Assembly: GCA_033439255.1 (NCBI GenBank)
Contig: CM065885.1
Location: forward strand, 1,054,001 to 1,118,000
Source of the DNA: Hericium rajendrae
Lineage: Eukaryota; Basidiomycota; Agaricomycetes; Russulales; Hericiaceae
DNA: 64,000 bases
Reading direction: 5' to 3'
The translations under genes and the position numbers were made by a program. The stretch's first letter is position 1. Each line of letters starts with the position of its first letter. Of the stretch, positions 19,375 to 32,684 are shown piece after piece. The notes under the pieces were generated by a model, which saw only the letters and a program-made list of their open reading frames with translations, was not told the DNA's origin and searched no databases.

Positions 19375-21070
19375 TTACAGCTTCCAAGCCGGCTCGCTCG
19401 GCGCCAGGCGACGGTTGCGTCTGCTGTATATCCAGATGAGAAGCAGGACGACAAGCGACCCTTCGAACATAACCGCGGCATTCGTGAAATGGCCAGTCGG
19501 ATATCCAGGAGCTTCGTCGGGTTTATAGATGAAAACGCCTATTCATAGTGCGTCCAATTAGGAGATGAATTACAAAGATTGTAATTCAGACGTGCCTATA
19601 ATCTGGCCAATAGTTCCTAGAGTGACATTCAAAGCAATGGCGAGGGTGGTGGCACTCGTGTTCCGTAAATTCACAGACATCCAAGTGATGAGGGGCGCGT
19701 TGCATGCGTAGGAAAAGGAAGCTGCAGCGCAAAGCATGACATAACGCGCTTTGAACGCTGTCGGGGGTAGGGCACCTGCTCGCGGCTTTAGTATGTGCAT
19801 ATGGCTGTTAATCGTGAAAGAACTCGCCTTGCACTAAGAAGCTAACACCTGACAAGACGAGGGACACAAACGAGCCCCACGACCATATCCCATATCTATC
19901 TGAAACCCATGAAATGACGACCGCCACGACAAAGGCCACAGCATATGGAGGCACGGTGAACAGCTGTGCATTCAACCCCTCGAATCCAAGGCCGGACACG
20001 ATAGTAGGCGCGAAGAGAGAGACGCTGGAGAAGGGCACCGATACAGACACGAAGACGAGGTAATGGAGGTAGAGACGGTAATCCAGGAGCGTGGCCTTCG
20101 TGTCCGCCCACGAAATCTTGGACTGCCCGAGCGATGCGACGCCTTTGATGCGGTTCACTGCGAGCTCTCTTTCCGCCGGCGAAAGCCAGGACACGGTCTC
20201 CGGGTAATCTGGAAAGAAAAACCAGACCAAAACCGCACTGGCGCATGTGGGAGCACCCTCGATCAAGAACAACCAACGCCATCCTTGTAGACCTTTGATG
20301 CCATTTAAAAGACCAACACCGAAGGCGATGGAGCCGCCAAAACCGCCTCCAAGGGTAGCGGATGCTGCGATGAGGGCGATCCGGACCGATCGCTCGCGCG
20401 GCTTGTACCAGAACGTAAGAAAGTATATGATCCCCGCAAATAGGCCGGCCTCGAAGGAACCGAGGAGGAAGCGGATACCTGTCAAGCCCGCAAAGTTCTT
20501 GGCGGCAGCTAAAATCATGGTGGTGCCGCCCCAGCCTATCATCAGGAAGGCGAACCAGCGCGAAGGATAGAATTTCTTAAGCATGTAATTGGAGGGGATT
20601 TGGAAGACGGCATAGGCGACGAAGAAGACCATGAGGGCTTGATTGTACTGCAGGCTTGTAACGTGGGTTGTCTGCACGAGGGCGTCACCTGTGTCTGCAT
20701 TGAGGATTCTCGCGTTTCCCTGCAGTGATAAGTATGAGTAAGACTTCATAGCTACGGAGTTGAAGCTTCGGATATACGAACTATGTTTGAACGATCCAAG
20801 AAACACAGGACATAGACGAACATGGAGGCTGGAATAATTCGGACATCTAGACGCCTGACGAGTCTAGAGCAAGATAAGGTTGAAATCAAGGCGGATGGAT
20901 TCTGACAGCACGTACCTTCGCTCTGCCGCAAGATCAACAATATACACTGAGGACTCCTCGCTCACGGCATCTTTGTGGCTTGTAACGACCTTCTCAACGT
21001 CAATGTCGCTGGAGGACGGAGTTGATGAAGCTGACGCTTGCTTCTCGATCTTCTGAGTCCTATCGGCCAT
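19375..21070 (-). CDS. MFS transporter, ACS family, copy C
   Basis: Start ATG is at 21070 (MADRTQKIEKQAS) and the stop at 19375. It is the sister copy of the gene at 16015-17712 (3,358-bp offset between start codons, 3,360 between stops). The same exon layout and motifs are present: GNARILNADTGDAL, PSNYMLKKFYPSRWFAFLM, RFLLGSFEAGLFAGIIYFL, YKPRERSVRIAL and EAPGYPTGHFTNAAV. I see no stop or frameshift in the exons, so both copies look usable. Differences are scattered substitutions, mostly conservative. Shared upstream DNA suggests similar regulation after the duplication. Confidence 0.85.
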
Positions 21071-22222
21071 TCCAAGTGACCACGTATGGGGATGGAGATG
21101 GGATGATGGCCGCTAAGTTGCAGTCGGTCAAACACAGGACTTCGACAAGGATCAATCAGCAGAATCCTCTTCATGGCCGTCCTTATCAAGAATAGAGGTA
21201 AAATGGAGGTGAAGGCAGAACTACCTGAATTGGATATGGCTCAGAGAAGTAGCTGTGAATGTGACCATCCACTCAAGTCCCACGTCTCGCTAAAACGAGA
21301 ATAGTATCCGTGGGTGAGAGACGCTGGCATAAATGTGTTAAAAATGCATGTGCATTGTGAAAAAGACCACGATGGCGAAGCAGAAGAACGCCAATCTTGG
21401 AGCTGCTGCAATCTAGTTTAAGAATAGAACGTGCAGACTCATGTGTGCTTTGCGCCTTCGAATGGCGGCCACTCACGACATACGAGAGGCGTTCCGACGG
21501 CAAACGCTGGTTTGCTTCGATGGATCGTGTGAAGCGGCTTCGCTGCGCAAAATCCTGGATCCCTTATCTCCCAGCATGGCCATCTTGAGGTTGAATGTCG
21601 TTCCTTGTTGCTGATGCTTTCGACATCCGGCTGGCTCTGGTGCTCTAATCAAGCCAGCAAGCCAGCATTCCGTGACTTGAAAGCACCCGGCGACGGAGGC
21701 TTCTTTACCTGGATACAATCTGAATCAGATACTAGTAAAGAACTAAGCAAATTACGGTGCAAGACAGAATACGCTGTACGTACCAGTTATGCTCGCTGTA
21801 CTCACCAGTGTCGTCGAGGTCGTTGAGCTATAAAAAAAAATCAGAAAGATGGAAACAGCGAAACTGGGCAGTCTGTCAAGTGATCTTCGTTTCCCAGCAT
21901 GTGATTACGGCGCGTGAGGGAACGCGTCGTGTAGAAAGTCGGTGTTCAGTTCTTGTATGAACCAACACTGGAATGCAAACATTTCAGACATAATTAGTGC
22001 TTGCATCTCACAGGATAATTAGGTCCGTCTACCGGGAGGGAGGAGATCTGCTATCGAATGCTAAGCCATAACGATCCTGTCGATGAACCATTCAACTTCA
22101 AGAAGATCCTTCATTAGATGTCGTTCAGACGGCTGTTGTGTGGTATGATCGTACAGGCGATTCTAAAAGCGTCATTCACTAGAGTAGCATAAATCCTTCG
22201 TGTCGTCGTCACATCACAACCA

Positions 22223-24412
22223 TCAGCTCATGCCCACTTCATGTCCACGTCGCTCATTAACAACAGCCTCTACCCATCGATTGAAGACCTGCTCGAGCAT
22301 ATCCTCCCAGCCATCATCCTTGTGAGCGATCACGCGCGCTTCAAACATCATTGGAGGCTCCATGTTCAAGGTCGGGAACCTGACCAGAGATGGCGACGGC
22401 GACGTCAGAGGGGTCGTGTCGGCCGATGACGCTTTTAAACTGTTCGCAGGCTGGGGAGGTGCTGCGATGGGCAGCATGTAGCGGAGCTTGAGCGCGCTAA
22501 GGTGATCGGGATTGAGTTCAGTGAAGTCGTGCTGCGGAAGAAAAAAAGATACTTACGCAGCCCAGAGGCGCAAGTTATCCGTGCGTCGGAACGTCCAGGC
22601 TCTGCGTCCTTTCTCGCCATCTTGCTCGCTTTCCGCGGCCTGTGCCTCCAAAGCGGCAATGTCGTGTATTGCATCCTTGGCAATGAAGCCCCACGGCTTG
22701 CGTGACCGCCGCACGCCGATGTTGTACGCCACGCAGAGGAGCTGGCCGGAGGAAAGAGCATGCAACAGCTCGGCGCGCTCTGGCGTGCGTGGGAGGAGTG
22801 CAAGCAGATCGGCGGGGAGGAATGCGACAAGTAGCGCGTGGCCTCGCCCGAGCGTGTCTCCGGAAAACGCGCTGCGTTTGGCCCACGTCGGCAAGTCGTC
22901 GTCGTCCACATCCACGATTCCGTCTTCCTCTTCTTCGCCGAGCGGCTCCATTTGCTCAGGCTCATCCGACAGCCGCATCTCGCGCATGTCTTCCAGGATG
23001 CTCGAAGACACTACTCGGCGCGGTTTCTGTCCAGGCCCGCGGCTGCTCGGTCTGTCCTCCATCTCCAGATCGGGCGCGGACGCGCTGACCCACCGCCCCT
23101 TCGCCCGGATCTCCCTCTCCATGCGCTCCTTCCGTGCCATGCGCTCCCACTCGTGCTCCCAGCCCCGCGTGCCGTCCTTCATCTCGCCGAACAGCACGCG
23201 GTCGACGACGTCGAGATACCGGCTGACGACCGCCTGCTCTTTAGCGAGAGAATCCAGCTTGATATCCTGCTTGTACAACCAGCCGCCGCCGAGCACAAGC
23301 CGCTCCAGCCGCTCATCCCACCGGTCGCGCGCGTCGGGTTCCTCCTCGTCCCATCCCTGCGTGAACTCCTCGTCCTCGTCCTCCCAGACCAGCACGGAGC
23401 CACGGTTGCCCTGGAGCTGGACGACAGAATACGCGAACGACGCGTCGCCATCGTCGTGTTCCACGTCGGACGTGTCGTCCGGGGACGTGACGCGTGACTG
23501 CGAGCCCCGGTTCGAGCCGCGCTCGCTCTGCGCGTCATACGCGTCGTCGGAAAGCGGTATTCGGGCGGACTCCTCGAGGGCGCGTAGCGCTTCGAGGACC
23601 TCGAGAGCTGAGCGTCGGATGAGCGTGTGGGGATCGGAGGGGCCGCCCGGCTGGGACACGCGCCGCTTCGGCGCGGGCGCGCTTGAGGAGAGGGAGGTCG
23701 GGCGGAACTGCTGGCGATGCACCTCGATGGTCTCGTCCGGGAGGGAAATTTGATAGTTGCGAACGGAGCGGATGGCGTGTGTGGTCGTCTTGAGCGCGTG
23801 GAGGATGTCAAAGTGGGCCCGGGCCTTGCCTTTCGTCGAGCCATCTGCAGTAAGCAGCTGCTCGTTCTTCTCGTCCTTCTCGCGTAGCCCCCAGACTTGT
23901 TCGACCGCAGTGAGGTCCTCGATGACGCCTGGTCTGAGATTCTCTGGGTCGACCTCGTACGTCTTGACGAACGGGGGGAACGCGGGCTGGGGCATGTCCG
24001 GGATGCTGGGTGATGGTGGCAGCTCGAAGCTCGCCACAGACGGTGTGCCCTTCATGTGGGCGTGCATACCGCCAATGGCTGGTACCAGACCTTTCCTTCT
24101 CGCAGCCGCACTTCAGAAGACCTGTCATCAGCTGTCAGGACGCGAAGAGATCGACGCGATCACTCACTCCTTCTTTGCAGCGATGCCGGTCTTCGTGAAA
24201 TAGTGCTGCAGGTGCTCGATGCTGCCCAGTGCCATCACGCTTTCCCTTTTCGCTGCGCTCCTACTGAATGGCTTCTGTGGTTTATTCATGCCATTAAGGT
24301 TTGGGTAGTAAGCTGCTCTCCGTTTCTTGACTGATGATGCATTCGGCGAAGAGTCTTGGGTTCCTGTCGATTGAGGTGTTAAGGACGGAGTAGATGATGA
24401 TGGTTCTGACAT
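22223..24412 (-). CDS. conserved fungal hypothetical protein
   Basis: Three main exons are visible. The first starts at ATG 24412 (MSEPSSSTPSLTPQ) and contains RRAAYYPNLNGMNKPQKPF and GSIEHLQHYFTKTGIAAKK. A large exon (about 24070-22555) and a final exon (LPIAAPPQPANSLKAS..., stop at 22223) follow. The large exon has a proline-rich start, a basic/polar middle, several acidic stretches (WEDEDEEFTQGWDEEEPDARD; EEEEDGIVDVDDDD) and a conserved-looking end with LLHALSSGQLLCVAYNIGVRRS and KPWGFIAKD. That last stretch faintly resembles a calponin-homology core, but I would not rely on it. There is no signal peptide or membrane segment, so it is probably cytoplasmic. It is divergent from the Ypp1-like gene, about 460 bp away. 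Function not assigned. Confidence 0.7.
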
Positions 24413-24871
24413 TGGTATGGAATGAAGTGGTATAAACGACTTGTGGGATCACGATGAGGTGCTGGTGGTGGTCGGGACAGGATAACAATTGGACCTTGAT
24501 TCACGGGCCGTGCGAATTATCAGCTTGGGGGTGTCATCGGTCATCTCAGCATCACGAAAGCCTAAATTAATTAAACAGAACATCACCATCTCCAGGAGGA
24601 CAGCATCGTTTCTGCGTCGTTGAGTGCGTCGAATGCGTTGAGAGCAAGCACTGGGATATGTTGTTCCGCCGTTCAACAGAGACTTTCCTGAAATATTGGA
24701 TGCTAAAGTCCGACGCGATTTGATCGCAAACTGCACAAAAAAGGAATCTCCCCTTTACGATTGACTTGTGACGCGAAACTGCGTTTGACCGCAACGTACA
24801 CCATCTGCTGCGTCCATATCCATCTCGTTTCAAAGCCAAGGAAGCTAATAATGTATCCTTAGAGCAATCTG

Positions 24872-27800
24872 ATGCCACAGACTAAGGGAAAACACTACTG
24901 GGCGCAGCTGAGGGCTGCTCTCACAAGTGGTCTTTGGGGATCTCCAACCCCGGCGAAAGCCTACAATGGATCTGCGGTATCCTGGTCGGAACTCCTCCGA
25001 AAGTTCAACAAACACAACCACAGTTACAGTGATGTCGCTGAGATAGCCTCTCAGACACAGGCCCTGGCCTTGCTCATTGCCGGAGGACCCAGTGAAGCAG
25101 AGCTAGATGGAGACAGTGCGGAGGATGCGCCTTTATCACTAGGGGAGGAATGCTATGTCTCGGAGGGGCGCATGGAAGACGCAAAACAGGTCCACGAAAC
25201 GCTGAAAAATCTGGAATCCGAATCCCCCAATTCCGATGTACGTCTAAATCCACGTTTGCATAGGGTAAACGTCCATTCACTATGGTCACGGCTTGCAGTC
25301 GTTGAAACTTGCTTTAGCGTATTGTGCGTTTGCTCTGCAACGACATGAAGAGTGTTTATCGTACCTCAACTCGGTGCAGGATCTGGCCGATGCTAATGCC
25401 CGTCTGAATCCTTCTGCTTCCCTCCGCTCCACAGCGTCTTCTGTTTTGACGGTGCCAGCTCCATCCGTTACAGAGACGTCGATTATCCTTCACGGGCAGT
25501 TTCGTCTCGATGGACTCATCCTCATCGATTGCGGACATCAGAGACGGAAGGGCGTGGGCTGCGGTTGAAGTTATGCGCAGCATATGTCTACAAGGTCTTT
25601 ATCCGTGAGCTCTTCGACTTTGCACCGCTGACAATACATTCATTCAGGCATGTCAGACGAGGTGTTCGCACCAAATGAGCCTCAGAAGATCCTCTCTGTG
25701 TACCTGACCGCTGTGCAGGGTCTTCCGACCTTGGAAGCTGAGATCTCGCGCACCTCACCCCCAAACCCAGCGCCAGCGAGCGGAGTTGGCCAAGGTCGAA
25801 TCGAGTTCGCCTCCTTTACGCGGTACCGTGAACTTTGGAGATGGATTGAGCGCCTTCTCTGGCGTGCCATCATAGTTGCCTCTCGCATCTGCGCTCTAGG
25901 CGGCGCCGATGAGTCAGTTCTGTGGGCCCTGTTCGCACATTATCAGACTTGCAGCGTGCACTGGCCGCCGACGTTCCGTCCAAATCATCGCTCGACCATT
26001 TCAGTACTCTATCTGCGCGCACTCATCCTGCGTTCGCGTCTCCCGGGTCTCCCGCCGTTACCATCCAGCGCGTCCATGATCTCTCAAATGCAAGACTTTT
26101 CAGCGCCCATATGGCTTCCAGCTGCACGGCGTGCCGTGCGCGAGTACCGCGACATCTTGAGCGTCTGCACTCACTTCCCAAGAGCAGGCGAACGCAACGT
26201 CAAGGTCGAGGAGTTCGTCGATCTCTGCGTTGCCGTCTGGGTCGCCAGCGGTGCCTCTGGCGAGCACGCCGGGTGGGTTATCGACGTGCGCCTCTCCTAT
26301 CGTCTCCCTACCCGATGCACTGTACTAAGTCCCTTTCGTGCCCGCAGATCCTCTGGTGGGCCACGCGTCTCACATTCAACTCGCACAGGGTCTTCATGCA
26401 CATGGCGCGGATCTGCGCTGCTGCGGGCGACTTCCTGCTCGCGCGGCGCACGTTGCGGCTGTACTGGCAGGTGGTGAGCAAGGCGCGGGAGGCGGGCACT
26501 GATGCGGACACCGATGTGAACTGGGTGACGACGCTGGTGTGGGGCGCGCGCATGCTGTGTCGGCTTGCTCTCGTAGTAGATTCGGCGAAGGGCCTGGAAG
26601 GCGTCGCGGATGCGCGGGAAGCAGGTGTTTTGATTGAGAAGGCGAGGACACGACTGGTCACGGAGAATAAGGAGTTGAGCGCGTCGGTCGATTTGGCTGA
26701 GGGTATCTGGAACACCGTGATGGCAATAGTCGGTAAATATCTGTCATGCCTATCGGCTGCCCAGTTACATATTGAAGCTGACGTTTCTTCGGACAGAGCA
26801 GGATCACTTCACGCGCTCAAGTCGGCTTCAGGCTGCCATGGCACTGTTGGAAAGATCCATTGAGGCTAATCCAACGGCATCGGCATATTACCACCTTGCT
26901 CTGGCATACTATCGACCGATCCCCGGCCGAGATCTGGATCGTGCCATCCAAAACGCACGATGTGCTGTCGAGATTGAGTCAAACGAGGTCCGCTATTGGC
27001 ATTTGCTTGGTCTTCTGCTTGTAGCGTCGGAAGACTGGTCTGGTGCGAAAGGCGTCCTCGAAGTTGGCTGTGCGATCGACGAGCAGTACTGGTCTGGGCA
27101 AACTCCAGAGGACAAAGGGGCTGAAGTTCAATCCGAGCCCACAACTAACGGCGACACAACTAGCGGCGACAGACTGCATCCTGATTCGGCTATCGGACGC
27201 ACTGTCGCCGACGGCATTGCAACTAGGGACTTTGGCGCAGCTGACTCTTCAATTCAAACGCAGACGGAGGAGATTTCGAGCTCCACCTCCCGGCCGCGAA
27301 CGCCTCTGCAAAGTGGCCCCGTGTTGGATCCTTCTGTGGACGATGTCCCTCCTGCGGCGACTCTACTGGGTCCACTACCTGATCATCCGAACCCGAACCG
27401 GCCTGAACGCTTTGAACATGCTCTGCAATTAAGGATGTCGCAGCTGGCGCTAACGGAGCTGCTTGAAGGGCCAGAAGGAGCGGGGGAGAAGTGGGTGGAG
27501 GTGTTTGGGTGGTTTGCAGAGAAAAAAGGCGTGGGTAAAGATGCAAGCCGTAAGTCGATATGAGTCTTGATCGTCACGATGCTCATTTCGCGTCTGGCAG
27601 AACGTACCTCGATGGATACAACTCGACAATCAGTCGAGATAAAATCCGAAATCGGCCTCGCGAACGGCGTCCAGCCTCATGATGCTCAGCATGATGGACC
27701 CGCCGACGGCTCTGATTACCCCCAGACTCCCGTGCCCATCACCTTCACTCCTGCTACGCCACACGAGCCTGACCAGCAGAGCTTTGAGGAAAAGACTCCA

Positions 27801-28769
27801 CGAAATTCGCATGAAGGCGGTGGCAAGGAAAAGGGGAATCCCGGCAAGAAGGTGCAGAAGATGCTGAAGAATAGGGTGCACAAAGGGCAGCAGCGGATCA
27901 CCACGATTGGGAAGAAGCTGGGGCATGGCGTTGGGAGGACTCATAGTCTGAACCTCAGACGAACGACTTCCACTCCAGGTATGTATACTCTGTTCCGCCT
28001 TTAAAACCATATTCAAACGATGGGGGAAACCCATAGCAGAATTTTACACGCTTCTGAGCCAGCACTATCAGGCTTCGTCGATACATTCTCGCAGACAATT
28101 CAGCCCATTCGGATCTGCGCAGGAGTTACCTCGTCCCGAGGCACCTCCATCTCCCCCGCCGCCTGAAGTTCCTCCACGGGAGCATGGCGAACGATCGAGA
28201 AAGGAACGACGGCTGCTGAGTGACCTGTGGTTGATGAGTGCTGCGACCTTCCGCAGATCCGGCAAAATCGAGCAAGCACGGGGTGCGATACAAGAAGCTG
28301 AGGTCCGCGATGAAGAGAATCCCGCGGTCTGGGTTCAGGCAAGCATATCTTACTTCTCTCCTTGGCTCCTCCAGTTAACACCTGATGCATGCAGCTTGGT
28401 CTGTACTACACTGCGCTCGGGAATCGAATACGTGCCATCCAGGCTTTCAACAAAGCCTTGTTCATCAGTCCCGATAACATCCCTGCGACGATCCATCTAT
28501 GCCAGCAGTACCTATCGCTCACCGGTTCACTTACCTCGTACGAGGCCATCGAGCCAGAACCAGACCACGTCGATCTCGCAGCAGGAATGCTAACGGACTT
28601 AACGAAGGGTGCGGGCTGGGACGTGGCAGAGGCGTGGTACTTCCTGGGGAAGGCGCACGGCATTCGCGGGATGCGGGATCGGGAGCGAGAGTGCTTGAAC
28701 TTTGCGCTAGGTCTGTCTGAGGGCCGGCCACTGCGAGATATTGGGGCGGCTGTAGGCTGGAGCCTATGA
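24872..28769 (+). CDS. YPP1: Ypp1/TTC7-like TPR protein (PI4-kinase scaffold)
   Basis: Start ATG is at 24872 (MPQTKGKHYWAQLRAAL). Exon 1 ends at 25237 and exon 2 starts at 25299, both phase 0. Later exons carry helical-repeat sequence: LALAYCAFALQRHEECLSYL, RIEFASFTRYRELWRWIERLLWRAI, FPRAGERNVKVEEFVDLCVAV, ASAYYHLALAYYRPIPGRDLDRAI, YWHLLGLLLVASEDW, and at the C-terminus LGLYYTALGNRIRAIQAFNKAL and AWYFLGKAHGIRGMRDRERECL. These pair as TPR hairpins at both ends, around a disordered linker (NPGKKVQKMLKNRVHKGQQR). The architecture and length fit the yeast Ypp1 / animal TTC7 family, which links the PI4-kinase Stt4 to Efr3 at the plasma membrane. The function follows from that family; the call rests on pattern recognition. 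Confidence 0.75.
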
Positions 28770-29002
28770 TGTTTTGCGGACGATGACTCGATATACTCAT
28801 TACTAACTCTGATATACCCCCGGGACGTTGAAGGAGATAATGCAGTGCCTATTCATGAGGAAGTAATGTTTAATGAATCGCAGTCAGATAGCTCTACATC
28901 TCGAAGATGGTATCGCAGAATGAGTTACGAACAAAAATACTGTCACCAGAAGTATTGGGTGGTGTACGAATCTCAGGCATCGATAGACAAGCGGGTATAC
29001 AG

Positions 29003-31131
29003 CTAAGGAAGCTGCGACGATTTGATCAAAGCTTCAGCTACCGTCGAGCGAGGCTTGATCTCGCATTTGAAGGGAATAGGATACCTGAGGAGTCATAATT
29101 TTAGATTTCGAGGTAATCCAGGCAATCGAAAGGAGAAAAAGACTTACGATACCATCCCCGACGTGTAGGAGTCTACCGGTTCGATTTCGTTCCCATTCTC
29201 ATCCTTGGCTTTCGATATGTTGAAAGTTGCAAGTATAGAAGCAATCGTAATCCACATTGAAGAGAGCGCGAGGAAGCGACCGGGGCAGATGCGTCTTCCG
29301 AAGCCGAAAGCGACATCCGGGTAAGGAATCGATTTGTCGAGAAAATGCTCAGGATCAAAGGTATCTGGATCTACGAAAACGGTTTCGTCGTAAGACATGG
29401 CGCTTCATTGACAAATCAGTGTCGCTATATGAATGCAGGCGTGTTCAGACGCTTACTGTATATTGGGAATGAGTATAGAGCCAGCAGGAATAAAGTAGCC
29501 ATTGTATACATCATCCGTGGTGACTCGGTGTGCGACACCTGGCGAAGCATTCGTCAGAAGTCAAGGCGGAGAATGCAGAAGGATATGACGGCACCTAACG
29601 GGGCCACAATACGCCATCGTAACACCTCCTTCATCATTGCGTCAACGTAAGGCAATGATCCCTGGTCAGAGAAAGTGGGTAGCTTGTCACTGCCGATCAC
29701 TGTCTCGAGCTCATCCTGGGCCTTTTTTTGTATTTCTGGGTGAAGAGTCATAGCTAACAGGAATGTTGCCAGAGCAGAAACCGTCTGTACATTCTCCGGT
29801 CAGTGAACGCTATCAGATTAATATACGATCGCGTACCGTGTCAGTTCCGCCTGTTCGATGATCACAGGCCGAGGTAAAGATGTATGTCGTCGAACTATGA
29901 CTACATAGACACGTACCGAAATACATGTTAGCTGAGGCGTGCTTGGCCAGAAACTCATCTGAGGAACTCGTCGTCGTCGCTGCTGCTACAGAAGCAGGTG
30001 CATCGCCGTTGGCCTTTGTTAATGCGAGTGAGCACGAGAAATGTTAAGATGATTTGAAAGTGAAGCATGCCAAACTCTGCTTCACGAAGCGATATGGATC
30101 CTCAACCATTGAGATATTTTCCGAATTGAATTTCTGGACTTCTTTCTTGAAAGAGGCCCCGGGAAACCAGTGGGGAAGATTTTCAACTTCATTCACATAG
30201 AGGAATATGAATACCATTTAGGACGAACCAAAGAATGTACTTACGCCATGGAATGAAGTCAAAGATTGTACCGCCCGACGTACCCAACACAAATGCGTGA
30301 AGGGTTTTCTCAGCTGCCTCGACGTATGGGTCGCCAACTGGCTTGATGTCGATGCCATAGGCAATGGACAGAATGGTTTCCCCGGCCAAGCTGGTACAAA
30401 GACTGTGAGTCGTGGCGTCTCGGGAACAAGGCGACTACCTACTGTCGCAGATGAGCCATGAATTGATCTGGTGTCTCCAATATTTTTTTGAGCAGATGAC
30501 GCGTCGCCTTCATCTCTTGCGGTTCATACTGCATCACCACTGTTGAATGGAAGTGTTCATAAAACACCTTTCGGACAGCCCGCCAATGTTGCCCGTATTG
30601 CATGATTACGATGGGCCACTCCAGTTGTAGACTGCAGATTAGCCAAGGTGAATACGAGATCAACTCTAAAACTATTGTTGTGCATGTACTCACAGCTTCG
30701 CCGCAAGGAACATAGGCCTGCAAAGTTATGAATGTAAATCCCTTGAAGCCAAAAGGGAACAAAACCTGTCGGAGTATATGGATGACCTCTTCTCGAATAA
30801 TTCCGTCGCAATTTCAGCCGAGTTCACGACAAAAACGTGTGTCCCGAATATGTTCATGTGACAGATCGGTCCTTATTGGCCATGAACAATAACGCTCGCA
30901 GATAGACTCAGATTCAGATGTACCATATTCCTTGGCCCACTCCCTGTAGACGACCCACTCTTGTTCTTTTGGCATGTCAAGGAGGTTCCCGATAATGGGG
31001 AAGCCTTTCGGACCAGGCGGGAATGGAAGACGTCCATATCGACTCTTTCGTGCGCTTCTGGAGCGATACAAAAGAACCGTCAGTGAAGTAAGAATGCAGA
31101 GGACTGTTAGATCGACAAGACCAGTGAGCAT
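29003..31131 (-). CDS. cytochrome P450, left copy
   Basis: This is a haem monooxygenase anchored to the ER. Start ATG is at 31131, followed by a membrane anchor ([18 protein letters not shown]) and the proline hinge [17 protein letters not shown]. Exons continue with [52 protein letters not shown], the K-helix ExxR in [21 protein letters not shown] and the haem loop [11 protein letters not shown] with its cysteine. The end [13 protein letters not shown] is followed by a stop at 29003. About a dozen short introns; I find no lesion. The family resembles fungal CYP64 (O-methylsterigmatocystin oxidoreductase-like) P450s; the substrate cannot be told. An upstream in-frame ATG at 31254 exists, but it would precede the membrane anchor with an unlikely leader. 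It mirrors the P450 at 48872-51011. Confidence 0.85.
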
Positions 31132-31179
31132 GGCAGCTGGTTCCAGGTGGAGATCCGTGCCAGCATTCAGTGACAGAGG

Positions 31180-31189
31180 TATATATAAG
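31180..31189 (-). promoter_or_regulatory. putative TATA element of the left P450
   Basis: The minus strand reads tcttatatatacc about 50 bp upstream of the ATG at 31131. Position and composition fit a TATA box; there is no other support. Confidence 0.4.
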
Positions 31190-32684
31190 ACGGCGTGGTC
31201 GGACCATACGCTGCTCCTTTCGTCACACTGCTTAATAGCCACTTGGCTTGACATTGCGGCCGAGAATGCACTTCTTATGTTCAGAATTGGGGGAGCAGAG
31301 CGTCAGATGGCCTTTCTCGGAGCCTGAAGAAGCCGAGCGTGAGATGAGATGTCAACGGATGCTTGGGAGACTACACCACCTTTTCTGAGACAGGCTATCG
31401 GTCTGAGCATGGCCTGAGCGCTGAAGAAAGAGCGTGACATGTCGAACTTCGACGAGATAGTCTCCTATGATAAGTCCACAACGGGAGAAGGGCGCACCTG
31501 CAGACCACTAGCGTGGGTAAACCAGTGCGACAATCGTGCACCCTGCAGCTCTATGATACATAGAGCAAACATCCTGTCGATAAAGATGTGAAGCGCGCAC
31601 AAATCGCAATTGAATCGCAAGGTGCAGTAGCACCGATTGCTAAGCCCTCGAACCCATGATTAAGAAAAAGTAGATTTGACTACCCGTTTGAAGATATATG
31701 TTAGTGAGAAGTGAAATTCACGGTCTACCTATGTCAATGCAAGAAGAACTTAGAAGCGGGTTGACGCAATATCTCACGATAGCCCGTGTGCGGGTGTCTC
31801 GCTGGAGGAAGCTACTAGCATAACAGCGCATAGCAACTTGGCGCAACACGTTGCAGTTGAGGCGACCACTAATGTTGGAATGTGGCAGACCCTCTAAGTC
31901 GGAGGGTTGTGGTGATAACTGGAATAAAGCCAATAAGGTAAAGACGATAGCGGCCAGCAACTGGCAGTGGCCAGCAGCACCATTGATCGAAGATTTTAAA
32001 CTCCGCCGTGATTCTCGCAAAGTTGAAGTTGGACTTGAAGAAGTTGACAGAGTAACCAAGCTTCGCCGTCAACTTCACCAACGATTCTGCATCCTCGCCA
32101 TTCGCCTCGTAGCGCCATATCATCTATTCACATGATCAAGGAAAGGGTTCGACTTGTATGATTCCGGATCCTGAGGATTGCCATGTAAATTTACGTTGGC
32201 TGGGATGCAGACTGATGCGGGCTCCGCTGACGATTATCTCGGAATTGTACTCCGGTATTAATGATTGGCTCGGAACAGCGCCCTCGGTCCTGTTTCATCC
32301 GACAGGTATCTAGACTCGTGGCATGAATAGGATGGCAGAGATATCTTTGAAACCTATCGCATACGTACCGGATCCACTTTACGCTCGACGGACGTTGGCA
32401 GTCGAATCTATCTCCTCCTCAAAAGCAGACATCGTTCATGGGGGCGGTGAGTATCAAAATGCCAAGCATATCATGGCAGGTTCCTTGACTTAATGTTGAC
32501 AGCATACACAAGTGTTCGAAGGAAGAAGCGCGGAAGTGTATTCCGTCGCAGCCCTAATAACAAGTTGCAGCAATGGCCCGTCGTCCAGTGTCCTCGTCGT
32601 TTTCCAAAATTCACCTTGGTGCCAGAGTGAAACTCGCGGCTGCCGGTGTCAAGGATTTTCGACGATTCTCGACCAGATCAAAGC
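31190..32684. other. intergenic, no gene recognised
   Basis: This lies between divergent P450 and exchanger genes. Short frames here resemble nothing. One inverted pair (aagttgac ... gtcaactt, 8-bp stem, near 32039-32073) can form a hairpin. The equivalent spacer on the mirrored side holds a gene; I find no remnant of it here. Confidence 0.4.

Larger units (their letters stand above)
18744..22111. repeat. tandem duplication unit 2 (~3.37 kb, carries MFS copy C)
   Basis: This is the head-to-tail second copy. It starts 14 bp after unit 1 ends and stops at agaagatcctt 22111, after which the sequences diverge. It contains copy C and, at its left edge, an orphan 5' end of a copy-A-type gene. Confidence 0.85.

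Noticed and set aside
22512-23753. A 413-codon plus-strand open frame
   Set aside because: It is antisense to the large exon of the conserved hypothetical gene and is almost pure Ser/Arg, the usual mirror of Asp/Glu-rich coding DNA.
32039-32073. Hairpin aagttgac ... gtcaactt as a possible transposon end
   Set aside because: An 8-bp stem with a 19-nt loop is expected by chance in this length, and no partner or target duplication is visible.
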